Notes: generated by a model from the letters alone, not told the origin. 60,705 nucleotides of DNA from CAZJBP01 sp964544115 (GCA_964544115.1 CAZJBP010000001.1:1-60705); one strand, 5' to 3'; shown: positions 8,832-18,269, counted from the stretch's first letter. Numbers and translations are program-made.

Positions 8832-11800
8832 GCCCCCGCCCGAACACCCCGGCCGGGCTTCCCCCGGAGGTCGACATCGACCGCCTGCCGCAGGGCATTG
8901 TCGACAAGCTGACGCTCATGATCCGGCGCATCCGCCACATCATCCTGCTGCGCGGGATCCTGATGGTGGCGGCGACGGCCATGGGGCTGCTCCTCGCGCT
9001 GATGGCGCTGGACGCCGCGGTGGTCATGCTCCCTCGCAACCTGCATGCCGCCCTCTCCTTCTGCGCGCTGCTGGCAACGGCGGCCGTTGCATGGCGCGTC
9101 CTTCTTTACCCGCTGAGACGCCGGCACACGCTCACGGCCATTGCCCGGACCCTTGAGATCCGTCACCCCGAACTCGAGGAGCGGATCAGCTCGGCCATTG
9201 AACTGCTGGGCAGCCCGGACCCCGCGGCCATGAAGGGCTCCGAAGCGCTGATCGCGGAACTGGTGAAGGCCGCCGAGATCGATGCCACCGTGGTCCAGCC
9301 GCAGCTGGAATTCACCATCCGCACGGCCAGGCCCTACCTGGGTGCCGTGGGCGTCATGGCCGCCGTGGTCGCCCTGCTCCTGCTGCTGTGGCCCCAGTTC
9401 ATCTCCCGGCTGCTGGTGCGCACGCTGGTTCCCTACGCGAACGTCGGCAACGCGTACGCATCGCTCCTCGCCGTCGCCCCCGGCAACGGCCGGATCGGCT
9501 TCGGCGAGGCGCTGACGATCTCAGCGCAGGCTCGGATGCCCGGCATGACCCGGGCTGAAGTACTGTGCGTCGGCTCCAATGGCGTCGAGACGGTGGAACG
9601 GATGGCCGCCGGGGAGGTGCCCGCCTCGGAGGTCTCCGAGTTTTCGATGACGTTCCCGTCCGTGCAGGAGAGCTTCCGGTATCGCGTCCGCGCGGGCAGC
9701 GCCCTGTCGGGCTACTACCTGATCCGCGTGGAACGCCGTCCGGAGGTCGAGCGGTTCACCGTCTCCTACGATTACCCGGCCTACGCCGGGTTGCCGCCCC
9801 GGACGCAGGAGGGAGCGCCCGGAGACATCGTGGCGCCCGCAGGCAGCAAGGTCCGGCTCTCGGCCCGGTTCAACAAGCCGCTGACAGCCGCCGACCTGGT
9901 GCTGGACGGCAAGCCGGTCGACTGCCTCCCGCCCGCAGGCGCAACGGCGGCCGGGCCGCTGCAGGACCGAGCGTGGGAGGTCTCGCTGGCGAAGGGCCAA
10001 ACCGGGTCCTGGTTCCTTCGCCTGGAAGACGACATCGGCATGACGAATCAGCCGGCCCGTTTCAAGCTGCAGTCCGTGCCCGACGCACGGCCCACGGTGG
10101 CGATCTCGGAGCCCGCCGCCACCGCGCTGAAGCTCTCGCCGACGGACCTCGTGCCGATCACCTACGTTGCGCAGGACGACTACGGCATCGGCGCGGCCAC
10201 GTTGTTCGTCACCGTCGACGACGGGAAGCCCACGGTCGTCGACCTGCCGCCCCCCGCCCGCAACGAGGCCCGCCGCGACACGTGGACGGGGAGCGAGACG
10301 GTGGACCTGTCGGCGCTGGACCTGTCGGCCGCGAAGACCGTGCGCGTGCGGATCGGCGTGTCGGACACGCTGCCCGCCGACCTGCTCGGGCCCCAGACCG
10401 GCGTCAGCGCCGTGGTCTCGATCCAGATCGACCGGCAGGCCGCTGCGTTGTCCCAGCAGACCGTTCTCTCGCTCGAAGCCCAGCTTCGGGCCGACCTGGC
10501 CGCCGCGAAGGCGAAGCTGGAGCAGGGCCGCGACAGGACCGCCGCCGATATCAACAGCAACCCCGGCGCCGCGGTCCGCCTGCCGGACATCAAGGACATT
10601 CACCGCCTGGCCGAGGACGCCGAGGCGATCCTGCGCAGCCTGGCCGCGAGGGCCGGGGAGTCGCCACTCGCGGAGTTGTCCAACCCGCTGAAAGCCATCG
10701 CCGACCAGCATGTCGAGCCGGCAAAGAAGACGGCGGAGATCATCCCCGCAACGGACAACGACACGGAACGCGGCGAACACGCAAACTCCATGCTTCAGGA
10801 TTTCAAGGACGCTGTCGCGGCACTGGAGGACCTGGCAGGGAAGTTGGATAAGGCTCACGAGAACGCGATGCGCCTGGCCGCGCTGACCGATCTGGCGCAT
10901 CGGCAGGAGCAACTGGCCCAGGCCGCGCAAAAGCTCGCCAGCCAGCCTCAGCCGGCCAACAAGGAAGAGATGGAGAAGTGGAAGCAGGCGCAGGATGAAG
11001 CGCTAAAGAAGGTGGCGGACCTGCTCAAGAAGGACCCCGAAGCGCTCAGCAGGCAGATGGAAGAGAACCAGAAGGCCGCTCAGAACCTGTCCGAGGCGGC
11101 CCGACAGCTTGCGGAGCAGCAGAAGGCGCTGGCCGAGCAGCCCCCGCCGTCGCCGGATGGCGCGCTGAAGCAGCAGGGCGACATGGCGAAGAAGGCGGCC
11201 GGTCTGAAAGACGACACCGGCGCGCTGGCGAACAAGATGGAGAAGCTGGCCTCCGGCCCGGAAGACTCGAAACCGAAAAGCGCCTCCGAGGCCCGGCGCA
11301 GCGTGGAGGCCGCGGCCGACAGCATGAAGTCGGCGATGGATAAGATGGCCCCGACGCCCCCGGGCCCGCAGAAACCGCCGTCTCCAGACGCCGGCCCTAC
11401 CCCGCCGCCTCCGCCCCCGCCGCCGGGCGGCGCCAACCCGCCCGCCCCTCAGGCGTCCCAGCAGCAGGCCAGCCAGCAGCTCCAGAAGGCTTCGGACAAG
11501 CTCGCGGAACTGGCCAAGACCATGGACGGTCAGAACAAAGCGGCGAAGCCCGGGGAGAGCAAGACCCCGTCGGCCGGGGCGAAGACGCCCAACGCCGGCA
11601 GTCCCGCCCCTGGCAAGGGCGCCGGATCCAAGGGCCAGGGCGAAGGCGGCGGCAAGCCCGGCTCGACGCCCAGCCCCGGAAAGACTCCTGGCGGGCCGCC
11701 GGGCCCGGGCGGCAAGGAGCCCGGCGCGCCGGGCGGAGAGCAACCGGCACCTGGCACCGGCATGCCGAATCCCAGCCCGCTGGCCAAGGCCTTTGACAAG

Positions 11801-12148
11801 GCGGCGGGTGCGGCCACGGCGCCGTCGATGGCGCAGGCCGCCCCCCCGGCCGCGCAGGCGGCGGCGGCGCTTAACCAGATGGCCTCGGCTATGGCGCAGG
11901 GCATGGGAATGTCCTCGGCGCCGCCCGGCGGCTCCGCGGGAGGCGCACCCGGCGCTGCTCCCGACGGTTCCGGGATCCCCGGCGGCGGCGGGGACCTCGC
12001 CGGATCCGGCGGCAAGTGGCTCACCTCCGGAAAGACGGGCCCGGGCGGCGACCTCGGCGCCGCCGAGGACGGCACGGCGTCGGACTATCGCGACCTCGTC
12101 AAACGCTACTTCAGAGCGGTGGCCCGCGAAGGGGAGAAGGAACCATGA
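8828..12148 (+). CDS. DUF4175-like membrane protein with long coiled-coil and Pro/Gly/Ala-rich tail
   Basis: 1106 aa. Two hydrophobic helices lie near residues 38-60 and 70-95 and a third near 178-200. A beta-rich periplasmic portion with Ig-like stretches follows. Residues about 570-860 are charged and alanine/glutamine-rich with heptad-like character, suggesting a long coiled coil. The next 200 residues are Pro/Gly/Ala/Lys low complexity. The terminus SDYRDLVKRYFRAVA resembles the conserved end of DUF4175-like proteins from MoxR clusters. The start is set by the ATGA overlap with the previous stop. The tail composition is biased but the reading frame is continuous, and no frameshift is evident. 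The function is unknown; a scaffold of the MoxR-VWA complex is inference. Confidence 0.78.
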   Translation: MSPRPNTPAGLPPEVDIDRLPQGIVDKLTLMIRRIRHIILLRGILMVAATAMGLLLALMALDAAVVMLPRNLHAALSFCALLATAAVAWRVLLYPLRRRHTLTAIARTLEIRHPELEERISSAIELLGSPDPAAMKGSEALIAELVKAAEIDATVVQPQLEFTIRTARPYLGAVGVMAAVVALLLLLWPQFISRLLVRTLVPYANVGNAYASLLAVAPGNGRIGFGEALTISAQARMPGMTRAEVLCVGSNGVETVERMAAGEVPASEVSEFSMTFPSVQESFRYRVRAGSALSGYYLIRVERRPEVERFTVSYDYPAYAGLPPRTQEGAPGDIVAPAGSKVRLSARFNKPLTAADLVLDGKPVDCLPPAGATAAGPLQDRAWEVSLAKGQTGSWFLRLEDDIGMTNQPARFKLQSVPDARPTVAISEPAATALKLSPTDLVPITYVAQDDYGIGAATLFVTVDDGKPTVVDLPPPARNEARRDTWTGSETVDLSALDLSAAKTVRVRIGVSDTLPADLLGPQTGVSAVVSIQIDRQAAALSQQTVLSLEAQLRADLAAAKAKLEQGRDRTAADINSNPGAAVRLPDIKDIHRLAEDAEAILRSLAARAGESPLAELSNPLKAIADQHVEPAKKTAEIIPATDNDTERGEHANSMLQDFKDAVAALEDLAGKLDKAHENAMRLAALTDLAHRQEQLAQAAQKLASQPQPANKEEMEKWKQAQDEALKKVADLLKKDPEALSRQMEENQKAAQNLSEAARQLAEQQKALAEQPPPSPDGALKQQGDMAKKAAGLKDDTGALANKMEKLASGPEDSKPKSASEARRSVEAAADSMKSAMDKMAPTPPGPQKPPSPDAGPTPPPPPPPPGGANPPAPQASQQQASQQLQKASDKLAELAKTMDGQNKAAKPGESKTPSAGAKTPNAGSPAPGKGAGSKGQGEGGGKPGSTPSPGKTPGGPPGPGGKEPGAPGGEQPAPGTGMPNPSPLAKAFDKAAGAATAPSMAQAAPPAAQAAAALNQMASAMAQGMGMSSAPPGGSAGGAPGAAPDGSGIPGGGGDLAGSGGKWLTSGKTGPGGDLGAAEDGTASDYRDLVKRYFRAVAREGEKEP

Positions 12149-13200
12149 TGAAGGCCCTTGCAGCGCTGCTGATCCTGGTCGCCGTTCTGCGTGCGGGCGC
12201 TGCCGATGCTCCTCCCGCGCCCGAGGCCGCTGGCGCGGGCGATCCCGTGGAACGCGCGGTCGAGCGCGGCCTGGCGTACCTCGCCGGGATTCAGGACAGT
12301 GGCGGGTTCTTCCCCGAGGAGTACGGCCGGACCACCGGGGTCGTCTCCCTCGGGGGCATGGCGTTTCTGGCCAAGGGCTACCTTCCGGGCCGCCCGCCCT
12401 ACGGCGACGTCCTCAACCGCTGCATCGACTACGTCGTCGCCAACCAGATGGAGAACGGCCTGCTGGCCAAGCCCGATCAGCGCATGTACTCGCACGCGAT
12501 CAGCACGCTCTTTCTCTGCGAGGTGTCCGGCATGGTGGACCCCGCCCGGCAGGCGAAGCTGGACGACGTCCTGCCCAAGGCCGTGAAGCTGATCCTGGCC
12601 GCGCAGGCGGTCCCCAAGGGCGACGACCAGCGCGGAGGCTGGCGGTATAGCCCGACCTCCAACGACAGCGACATGTCCTGCACCGGCTGGGCGCTCATGG
12701 CACTGCGATCGGCGCGGCTCAACGGCGCGCCCGTGCCGGACAAGGCCATCGAGGATGCCGTGACGTACATCCTCAACCACGGTGACCCCGCCCAGGGCAC
12801 CTTCGGCTACCAGGACCGGTCGAGCCACGCCACGGAGCTCACCGGTGCCGGCCTCCTCTGCCTGGAGCTGACCGGCCATCACGGTGAGGACATCACGTTG
12901 AAAGCCGGTGACTTCATTCTCAACAACTATGAGAAGCTGCCCGGGCAGGACTACGTCTCGTACGGCAACTATTATAACGCCCAGGGCATGTTCCAGCTCG
13001 GCGGCAAGTATTGGGCAAAGTACTCCGAGTGGATGTACGCCACCTGGCTGCCGAAGCAGCGGGAGGACGGCTCCTGGCCGCCGACCAACATCGGCGTGGC
13101 CTATGAAACCGCCATGATGCTCCTCGCCATGACCGTGCCCTACCGTCAGCTGCCGATCTACCAGCGCGACGAGACGGTCGACGACGCAGCCGGACGGTGA
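12145..13200 (+). CDS. Secreted prenyltransferase/squalene-cyclase-fold repeat protein
   Basis: 351 aa. It has a cleavable-looking signal peptide (MMKALAALLILVAVLRAG, then AADA). The mature part contains alpha/alpha-barrel repeats typical of the prenyltransferase and squalene oxidase repeat superfamily: GLAYLAGIQDSGGFF, a G-G-W-RYSPTSNDSDMS stretch near 165-180, and GSWPPTN near the end. It lacks the catalytic DxDD of squalene-hopene cyclases, so enzymatic cyclisation is unlikely. It overlaps the previous gene (ATGATGA) and is the last gene of the MoxR-VWA block. Similar proteins are found with these clusters in PVC genomes; a binding or scaffold role is inference. Confidence 0.85.
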   Translation: MMKALAALLILVAVLRAGAADAPPAPEAAGAGDPVERAVERGLAYLAGIQDSGGFFPEEYGRTTGVVSLGGMAFLAKGYLPGRPPYGDVLNRCIDYVVANQMENGLLAKPDQRMYSHAISTLFLCEVSGMVDPARQAKLDDVLPKAVKLILAAQAVPKGDDQRGGWRYSPTSNDSDMSCTGWALMALRSARLNGAPVPDKAIEDAVTYILNHGDPAQGTFGYQDRSSHATELTGAGLLCLELTGHHGEDITLKAGDFILNNYEKLPGQDYVSYGNYYNAQGMFQLGGKYWAKYSEWMYATWLPKQREDGSWPPTNIGVAYETAMMLLAMTVPYRQLPIYQRDETVDDAAGR

Positions 13201-13371
13201 GGCCGCGACCGCGGCTCGACGCCTCCACATCACCGTCTACAAGGGACCTCCTACAGGGGTCTTGCACGGCATTCACAACGAGTTTATCCTCCGCCCTGAA
13301 GTCGGGCATACGAAGTTGTTCCTCGCGCCGCTCATGAGGACTGAACGTTCGAAAGAGGAAGGCGATAGTGT

Positions 13372-14946
13372 ATGAAGGGGATGCGGTTCTGGCGTTTTGC
13401 GGTGCTGCTGTGCGCGGGTTTGGCGTGCGGTGCGAGTGCGGGGGATCTGGCGATTGCCTCGTTCAACGGCGCAGGGCGTTTGACGTTCGAGGCGTTGAAC
13501 AACGGAACCAATTACACGTACCGCGTGGAATGGGCGTCATCGCCGGCCGGGCCGTGGACGAATTTTGCGGGTGCGGCCGCTGTGCTGGATGCTGTCGAAG
13601 CTCCCGGAGGGAAGACCGTGACCTGCTCGGTTCCGATGTGCTACCGCGTGGTTGCCTCGGTTTTGGCCGCCGCTCCGGCGGCAACGACAGACAGCGCGAC
13701 GTCTCTGGCGGGCACCTCAGCCACACTCAACGGCACCGGCACTCCCGGCGGAACCGCGGCAGGTGGCTGGTTCCGCTACTCCACCGTCAGTCCCGGCACG
13801 GGCAACGACACCTTCGGCACGCGGGTGCCGACCAGCGGCGCCACTGCGCTGGGCTCCGGGACGTCCCCGGTGGCCTACTCGCGCGGGATCGCCGGACTGT
13901 CTGCGGGGACGGCCTACTACTACTGCGCCATCGTCTCCAACTCCATGGGGGTGGCGTTCGGTACGGTGCAGTCCTTCACGGCCCCACTGCCGCCTGCGGC
14001 GACGACGACGGCCGCAACGTCGCTCGCCGGCACCTCGGCCACGCTCAACGGCACCTGCAATCCCGGTGGAGCCGCAACGACCGGCTGGTTCCGCTACTCC
14101 ACGGTCCATCCCGGAGCGGCCAATGACAGCTTCGGCACGCGGGCGCCGGCCAGCAGCGGCACGGCGCTGGGCTCGGGGTCATCTCCGGTGGCCTACTCTC
14201 AGGGGATCAGCGGGCTGATCGCCGGGACGACCTACTACTATTGCGCCATCGCCGAGAATGCCGAGGGGCTCTCGTTCGGGAGCATCCTGTCCCTCACCAC
14301 GAGCGCAACCGCCCCGGCGGCAACGACAGACAGCGCGACGTCTCTGGCGGGCACCTCGGCCACGCTCAACGGCACCGGCACTCCCGGCGGAGCCTCCACG
14401 ACCGGCTGGTTCCGCTACTCCACCGTCAGTCCCGGCACGGGCAACGACACCTTCGGCACGCGGGTGCCGACCAGCGGCGCCACTGCGCTGGGCTCCGGGA
14501 CGTCCCCGGTGGCCTACTCGCGCGGGATCGCCGGACTGTCTGCGGGGACGGCCTACTACTACTGCGCCATCGTCTCCAACTCCATGGGGGTGGCGTTCGG
14601 TACGGTGCAGTCCTTCACGGCCCCACTGCCGCCTGCGGCGACGACGACGGCCGCAACGTCGCTCGCCGGCACCTCGGCCACGCTCAACGGCACCTGCAAT
14701 CCCGGTGGAGCCGCAACGACCGGCTGGTTCCGCTACTCCACGGTCCATCCCGGAGCGGCCAATGACAGCTTCGGCACGCGGGCGCCGGCCAGCAGCGGCA
14801 CGGCGCTGGGCTCGGGGTCATCTCCGGTGGCCTACTCTCAGGGGATCAGCGGGCTGATCGCGGGAACGACCTACTACTACTGCGCCATCGCCCAGAATGC
14901 CGAGGGGTTGGCGTTCGGCACCGTGCTGTCCTTCACCACCCCATGA
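13372..14946 (+). CDS. Secreted protein with four fibronectin-III-like repeats
   Basis: 524 aa. It starts with a signal peptide (RFWRFAVLLCAGLACGASA). A short beta-rich N-terminal module of about 75 residues is followed by four repeats of about 106 residues in an A-B-A-B order. Each has SLAGTSATLNGT, GWFRYSTV, SPVAYS and AGTxYYYCAI motifs, as in fibronectin-III-like surface modules. The A-B pair is duplicated at DNA level (period 639 bases, nearly identical), so the duplication is recent or homogenised. No anchor or sorting signal is seen at the C-terminus. An A/G-rich GAGGAAGG lies upstream of the ATG. It is probably extracellular or cell-surface; the ligand is unknown. Confidence 0.8.
   Translation: MKGMRFWRFAVLLCAGLACGASAGDLAIASFNGAGRLTFEALNNGTNYTYRVEWASSPAGPWTNFAGAAAVLDAVEAPGGKTVTCSVPMCYRVVASVLAAAPAATTDSATSLAGTSATLNGTGTPGGTAAGGWFRYSTVSPGTGNDTFGTRVPTSGATALGSGTSPVAYSRGIAGLSAGTAYYYCAIVSNSMGVAFGTVQSFTAPLPPAATTTAATSLAGTSATLNGTCNPGGAATTGWFRYSTVHPGAANDSFGTRAPASSGTALGSGSSPVAYSQGISGLIAGTTYYYCAIAENAEGLSFGSILSLTTSATAPAATTDSATSLAGTSATLNGTGTPGGASTTGWFRYSTVSPGTGNDTFGTRVPTSGATALGSGTSPVAYSRGIAGLSAGTAYYYCAIVSNSMGVAFGTVQSFTAPLPPAATTTAATSLAGTSATLNGTCNPGGAATTGWFRYSTVHPGAANDSFGTRAPASSGTALGSGSSPVAYSQGISGLIAGTTYYYCAIAQNAEGLAFGTVLSFTTP
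13675..14943 (+). repeat. 639-bp tandem duplication inside the secreted repeat gene
   Basis: Copy 1 begins at 13675 and copy 2 at 14314, both with CCGGCGGCAACGACAGACAG. The two copies match almost base for base for about 600 bases. The period of 639 is a multiple of three and keeps the frame. The few differences cluster in the first 100 bases of the unit and around the copy boundary. Confidence 0.9.
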
Positions 14947-15187
14947 CGCTGACAAGACCCCAACCGGCCGTCGTCGATTCCGATGGCGCCAGCGTACGGT
15001 GACCTCCCTCGCTGCGTTCGGGATGCCCCGGACAGCGGTTTGTGCGGCTCTGGATTCCCGACCACGGCTCCCGGCCGTGACCGCCTCATGCCGTCGCCGA
15101 ACGCAGTGAGACATCCCCCCCCCGGGGGGGCGATCGTTCCGGAGAACGCTGTTGCCATAAGGCACACACGGTGATACCCTCGCATGG
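14947..15187. repeat. Intergenic region with inverted short repeats and a C9/G7 palindrome
   Basis: It contains TCCCTCGCTGCGTTCGGGATG at about 15003-15023, with an inverted partner near 15103-15110 (CGAACGCAGTGAG). A related copy, ATCCCTCGCTGCGCTCGAGATG, lies at 15793-15814 on the other side of the toxin-antitoxin pair. At 15115-15130 nine C are followed by seven G, a perfect stem that could terminate or block transcription. I see no gene. Confidence 0.5.
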
Positions 15188-15475
15188 ATGGATGTTTACC
15201 GGTGTGACCTGGAGAAGAACGAGAAGCTGAAGGCTGAGCGTGGCATCAGCTTTGAGCAGGTTGTGATGCACATCGAGCGGGCGGATATTCTTGACGTGTA
15301 TGAGCATCCCAACCAGAAGAAGCATCCTGGTCAACAGATCTTGGTCGTGCGGATCGAAGAATATGCCTACCTTGTGCCGTTCATAGAGTCGAGCGAGGGA
15401 CGCTTCCTTAAGACAATCATCCCGAGCCGCAGGGCGACACGGCAGTACTTGGAGGAGGAACATGAAAACGATTAA
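15188..15475 (+). CDS. BrnT-like toxin
   Basis: 95 aa. The N-terminal part (EKNEKLKAERGISFEQVV) resembles the BrnT family signature, and the C-terminal FLKTIIPSRRATRQYL is typical of BrnT-like or DUF4258-like toxins of the RelE-type fold, which are ribosome-independent RNases. It overlaps the next gene by 14 bases, toxin first, as in brnTA. The start is weakly supported: ATG at 15184 is in another frame, and no good ribosome site precedes 15188. It lies between two copies of a short dispersed repeat. Family assignment is from motif resemblance only. Confidence 0.75.
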   Translation: MDVYRCDLEKNEKLKAERGISFEQVVMHIERADILDVYEHPNQKKHPGQQILVVRIEEYAYLVPFIESSEGRFLKTIIPSRRATRQYLEEEHEND

Positions 15476-15755
15476 AATCGACAGAGAGGAACAGGGGATT
15501 CTTGATTCCGTTGCAAGGGGCGAATGGAGATCCGTCAAGAATCTCAAGAGTGAGATCAAGCGGCATCAGCAATATGCCAGGAATACCCTCAAGAAGGATC
15601 GAAGGGTAAACATCCGAGTGTCGTCCAAGGATCTTGAAGAGCTCCAGGCGATCGCCGTGGCAGACGGGATTCCTTATCAGACCCTGATGTCCAGCGTTCT
15701 TCACCGTTTTGTCGGCGGACGACTCGTGGACAGCAAAGCAGTCCGTGCAAGGTGA
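15462..15755 (+). CDS. BrnA/CopG-like antitoxin
   Basis: 97 aa. Its central segment RRVNIRVSSKDLEELQAIA followed by GIPYQTLMSSVLHRFV is a ribbon-helix-helix DNA-binding fold. The N-terminal half is charged and would wrap the toxin. GGAGGAGG at 15451-15458 lies just upstream of the ATG and inside the toxin gene, so the antitoxin can be translated strongly. It probably autoregulates the pair, as is usual for RHH antitoxins. Confidence 0.75.
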   Translation: MKTIKIDREEQGILDSVARGEWRSVKNLKSEIKRHQQYARNTLKKDRRVNIRVSSKDLEELQAIAVADGIPYQTLMSSVLHRFVGGRLVDSKAVRAR

Positions 15756-16014
15756 GTCACCTGGCGGCACCTTTGGCCCGAGGCCTTTGACAGATCCCTC
15801 GCTGCGCTCGAGATGACCCAGACGGCGGCGCGGGCGTTGCTGGCTTCGCGGGCAGGGCTCCCTGCCGCATGGCGCTTCACTCCACCCGCGCGCGTTCACT
15901 CGACAAGGACAGAGGCGATACCCTATGGTGCGCCCCGGGATGCAGGAGGTGCCGGGCGGGCCGCGGGGCGGGCCACGGCGTGTGTGGGATGGCGGGGCGG
16001 GCAATCACTCTCAT

Positions 16015-17226
16015 ATGACCCAGAACAGACTCGAACGCACTGAGAATTTCCTGGTCTCGCTCATCCGGCGACCCTCGCTGGACGCGCGCCTTTTTCCCCG
16101 CCGCGTCCAGTTCCTTCTGTGGTGGCTCAAGCAGTTGTCCCGGCTCTACGGAGGCGTGGTGCAGCTGCGGCTGTTCCTCTACCGCAAGGGCATCTTCCGC
16201 CACCACGCGCTCGGATGCCAGGTCATCAGCGTCGGTAACCTGACCGTGGGCGGCACGGGCAAGACGCCGGTCGTGGAGGTGTTCGCGCGGGAGCTGGCCA
16301 AGGTCGGCAGGAAGGCCGCCATTCTGAGCCGCGGCTACAAGAAGCAGGAGGCGCGCCCGCTCCGTCGCCTCGCCAACTGGCTGCTCCTGCGTGAAGTTGC
16401 GCGCCCGCCGCGGGTGGTCTCGGACGGACGGCAGCTGCTCCTGGATTCGGCCATGAGCGGCGATGAGCCGTACATGCTCGCGGCCAACCTGCCGGACGTA
16501 GCCGTGCTGGTGGACAAGAACCGCGTCAAGAGCGGCCGCTACGCCATCAACCGCCTGGGGTGCGACACCCTGATCCTCGACGACGGCTTCCAGTACCTCT
16601 CCCTCCGGCACCGGGTCGAGATCGTGCTGGTCGACTGCACCAACCCCTTCGGCAACGGCCATGTCCTGCCCCGCGGCATCCTGCGCGAGCCAGTCCGCAA
16701 CCTGGCGAAGGCGGACTTCATCTTCCTGACCAAGTCCAACGGCCACGGCACCGAAGACCTGCGGGCCCAGATCAGGGCGCTGAACTCCCGCGCGGAAATC
16801 ATCGAGTGCCGGCACTGCCCGCGCTACCTGGAGAACGCGTTCACGGGGCAGCAGCTGCCGCTCGAGGCGCTGGGCGGCATGAAGGCGGTGGTGATGTCCG
16901 GGATCGCCGTGCCGGAAGGGTTTGAAAGCGAACTGCGCGCGCGCGGCGTGAACCCGCTGGAGACCTACCGCTTCGCCGACCACCACCGCTATTCCCAGCA
17001 GGAGCTTATCGACGTCGTCAACGTCGCGGCGCGCCTCGGCGCAGACGCCGTGCTGACCACCGAGAAGGACGCCGTGCGATTCCCGAAGCTCGACCGCTGC
17101 GACGTGCCCGTCTGGTTCCTCCGCGTGGATATCGAAATCCTCAGCGGCCACGAGGACTTTCACCACTGCATCGAGCGCATCTGCTTCTTCAATGAGCCCG
17201 AACCGTCAGGAACGCATGCACGCTGA
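16015..17226 (+). CDS. lpxK: Tetraacyldisaccharide 4'-kinase (lipid A)
   Basis: 403 aa. LpxK phosphorylates the 4' position of the lipid A disaccharide at the inner face of the cytoplasmic membrane. The N-terminal part has a weakly hydrophobic anchor; the P-loop VGGTGKT lies at about 78-84, SRGYKK follows, and LDDGFQYLSLRH and LPRGILREP are family hallmarks. At 403 aa it is slightly longer than most LpxK (about 330-360), with extra residues around the SRGY region. The ATG at 16015 is preferred over an upstream in-frame start at 15925, because the added residues are Gly/Arg-rich and unlike the family. The stop codon starts a TGAACCC-type repeat before the heptosyltransferase gene. Confidence 0.92.
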   Translation: MTQNRLERTENFLVSLIRRPSLDARLFPRRVQFLLWWLKQLSRLYGGVVQLRLFLYRKGIFRHHALGCQVISVGNLTVGGTGKTPVVEVFARELAKVGRKAAILSRGYKKQEARPLRRLANWLLLREVARPPRVVSDGRQLLLDSAMSGDEPYMLAANLPDVAVLVDKNRVKSGRYAINRLGCDTLILDDGFQYLSLRHRVEIVLVDCTNPFGNGHVLPRGILREPVRNLAKADFIFLTKSNGHGTEDLRAQIRALNSRAEIIECRHCPRYLENAFTGQQLPLEALGGMKAVVMSGIAVPEGFESELRARGVNPLETYRFADHHRYSQQELIDVVNVAARLGADAVLTTEKDAVRFPKLDRCDVPVWFLRVDIEILSGHEDFHHCIERICFFNEPEPSGTHAR

Positions 17227-17246
17227 ACCCCGAACCCTGAACCCAT
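17223..17246. repeat. TGAACCC-type short repeat at lpxK stop codon
   Basis: CTGAACCCCGAACCCTGAAC and the following bases form a degenerate run of 7-8-bp units whose first TGA is the lpxK stop. Related runs lie at 32349-32384 and 40452-40476. Confidence 0.6.
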
Positions 17247-17250
17247 CGCC

Positions 17251-18255
17251 ATGTCCGAGCGCATTCTGATCTGCGGCGTGAACTGGCTGGGCGACGCGGT
17301 GATGACCTTGCCGGCGATCACGGCGTTTCTCGCCGAACACCCGGACGCCCGCGTCTCGATCCTGGTGAAGCCGCCGCTGGTTCCCTTCTGGCGGATGGTG
17401 CCGGGGCTGCACGACGTTCTGGAACTGGAGACCGGCGACGCGGGTACCCTGTGGGCCGCCGGAACGGTCCGCCGCGGGCGGTTCGACCGCGCCATCGTGC
17501 TGCCGAACTCGTTCCGCTCGGCACTGATCCCGTTCCTGGCCGGCGTGCCGGCGCGGCGCGGCGCGGCCTCGCCCCTCCGCGGCTGGATGCTGACCGAGCG
17601 CGTCGACGCCGCGCCCGCGCCCGCCCGCCGCCATCAGGCCTGGGAATACATGCGACTGCTGCCGGTGACCGCCCCCGCCACCGACCTGTCGCTGCCGCAG
17701 CTCAGCCCCGGCGCCGCCCACCTCGATGCCGCCCGCCGGCAGCTGCCGTGGGACGCCGCCGCTCCCTGCGTCGGCCTTCTCCCCGGCGCAGCGCGGGGGC
17801 CGTCCAAGCGCTGGCCGGCCGAACGTTTCGCGGAGGTGGGCCGCCGACTCGCGTCCGAGCGCGGGCTGCGCATCGCGGTCTTCGGCTCTGCCGGCGAAGC
17901 GGCCATCTGCCGCGAAGTGGCCGACGGGATCGGCGGCGCGGCCGCCTGCCTCGCGGGGCGCACCTCCCTGCCGGAGCTGACGGCGCTGCTGGCCGGCTGC
18001 CGGGCCGTGGTCAGCAATGACAGCGGGGGCATGCATCTGGCCGCGGCCGCCGGAACGCCCGTGGTGGCGATCTTCGGCCTGACGGACCCGGCGGTGACCG
18101 GCCCTATCGGTGCGGCCCACCGCGTGGTCGCCGCGGCGGGGGTCACGCGCGCGCGGGCCATTCCGCGTCATTCCGAGGAAGCCGAACGCGCCCTGCGGAG
18201 CGTCACGGCGGATGAGGTGTTTGCGGCCGTCGTCGCGGCGCTGGGCCGGACATAG
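17251..18255 (+). CDS. waaF: ADP-heptose:LPS heptosyltransferase II
   Basis: 334 aa, GT-B fold glycosyltransferase of family 9. The N-terminus ILICGVNWLGDAVMTLPAI is the WaaF signature, and the C-terminal domain has LLPGAARGPSKRWP, the nucleotide-sugar site SNDSGGMHLAAA and ALFG-like VAIFGLTDP. It would add heptose to the inner LPS core on the cytoplasmic side. It follows lpxK by 24 bases, so both likely form a transcription unit with murJ and recQ. A second, different heptosyltransferase is encoded at 29039-30007. Confidence 0.9.
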   Translation: MSERILICGVNWLGDAVMTLPAITAFLAEHPDARVSILVKPPLVPFWRMVPGLHDVLELETGDAGTLWAAGTVRRGRFDRAIVLPNSFRSALIPFLAGVPARRGAASPLRGWMLTERVDAAPAPARRHQAWEYMRLLPVTAPATDLSLPQLSPGAAHLDAARRQLPWDAAAPCVGLLPGAARGPSKRWPAERFAEVGRRLASERGLRIAVFGSAGEAAICREVADGIGGAAACLAGRTSLPELTALLAGCRAVVSNDSGGMHLAAAAGTPVVAIFGLTDPAVTGPIGAAHRVVAAAGVTRARAIPRHSEEAERALRSVTADEVFAAVVAALGRT

Positions 18256-18269
18256 GCGGGAGGGAACTC

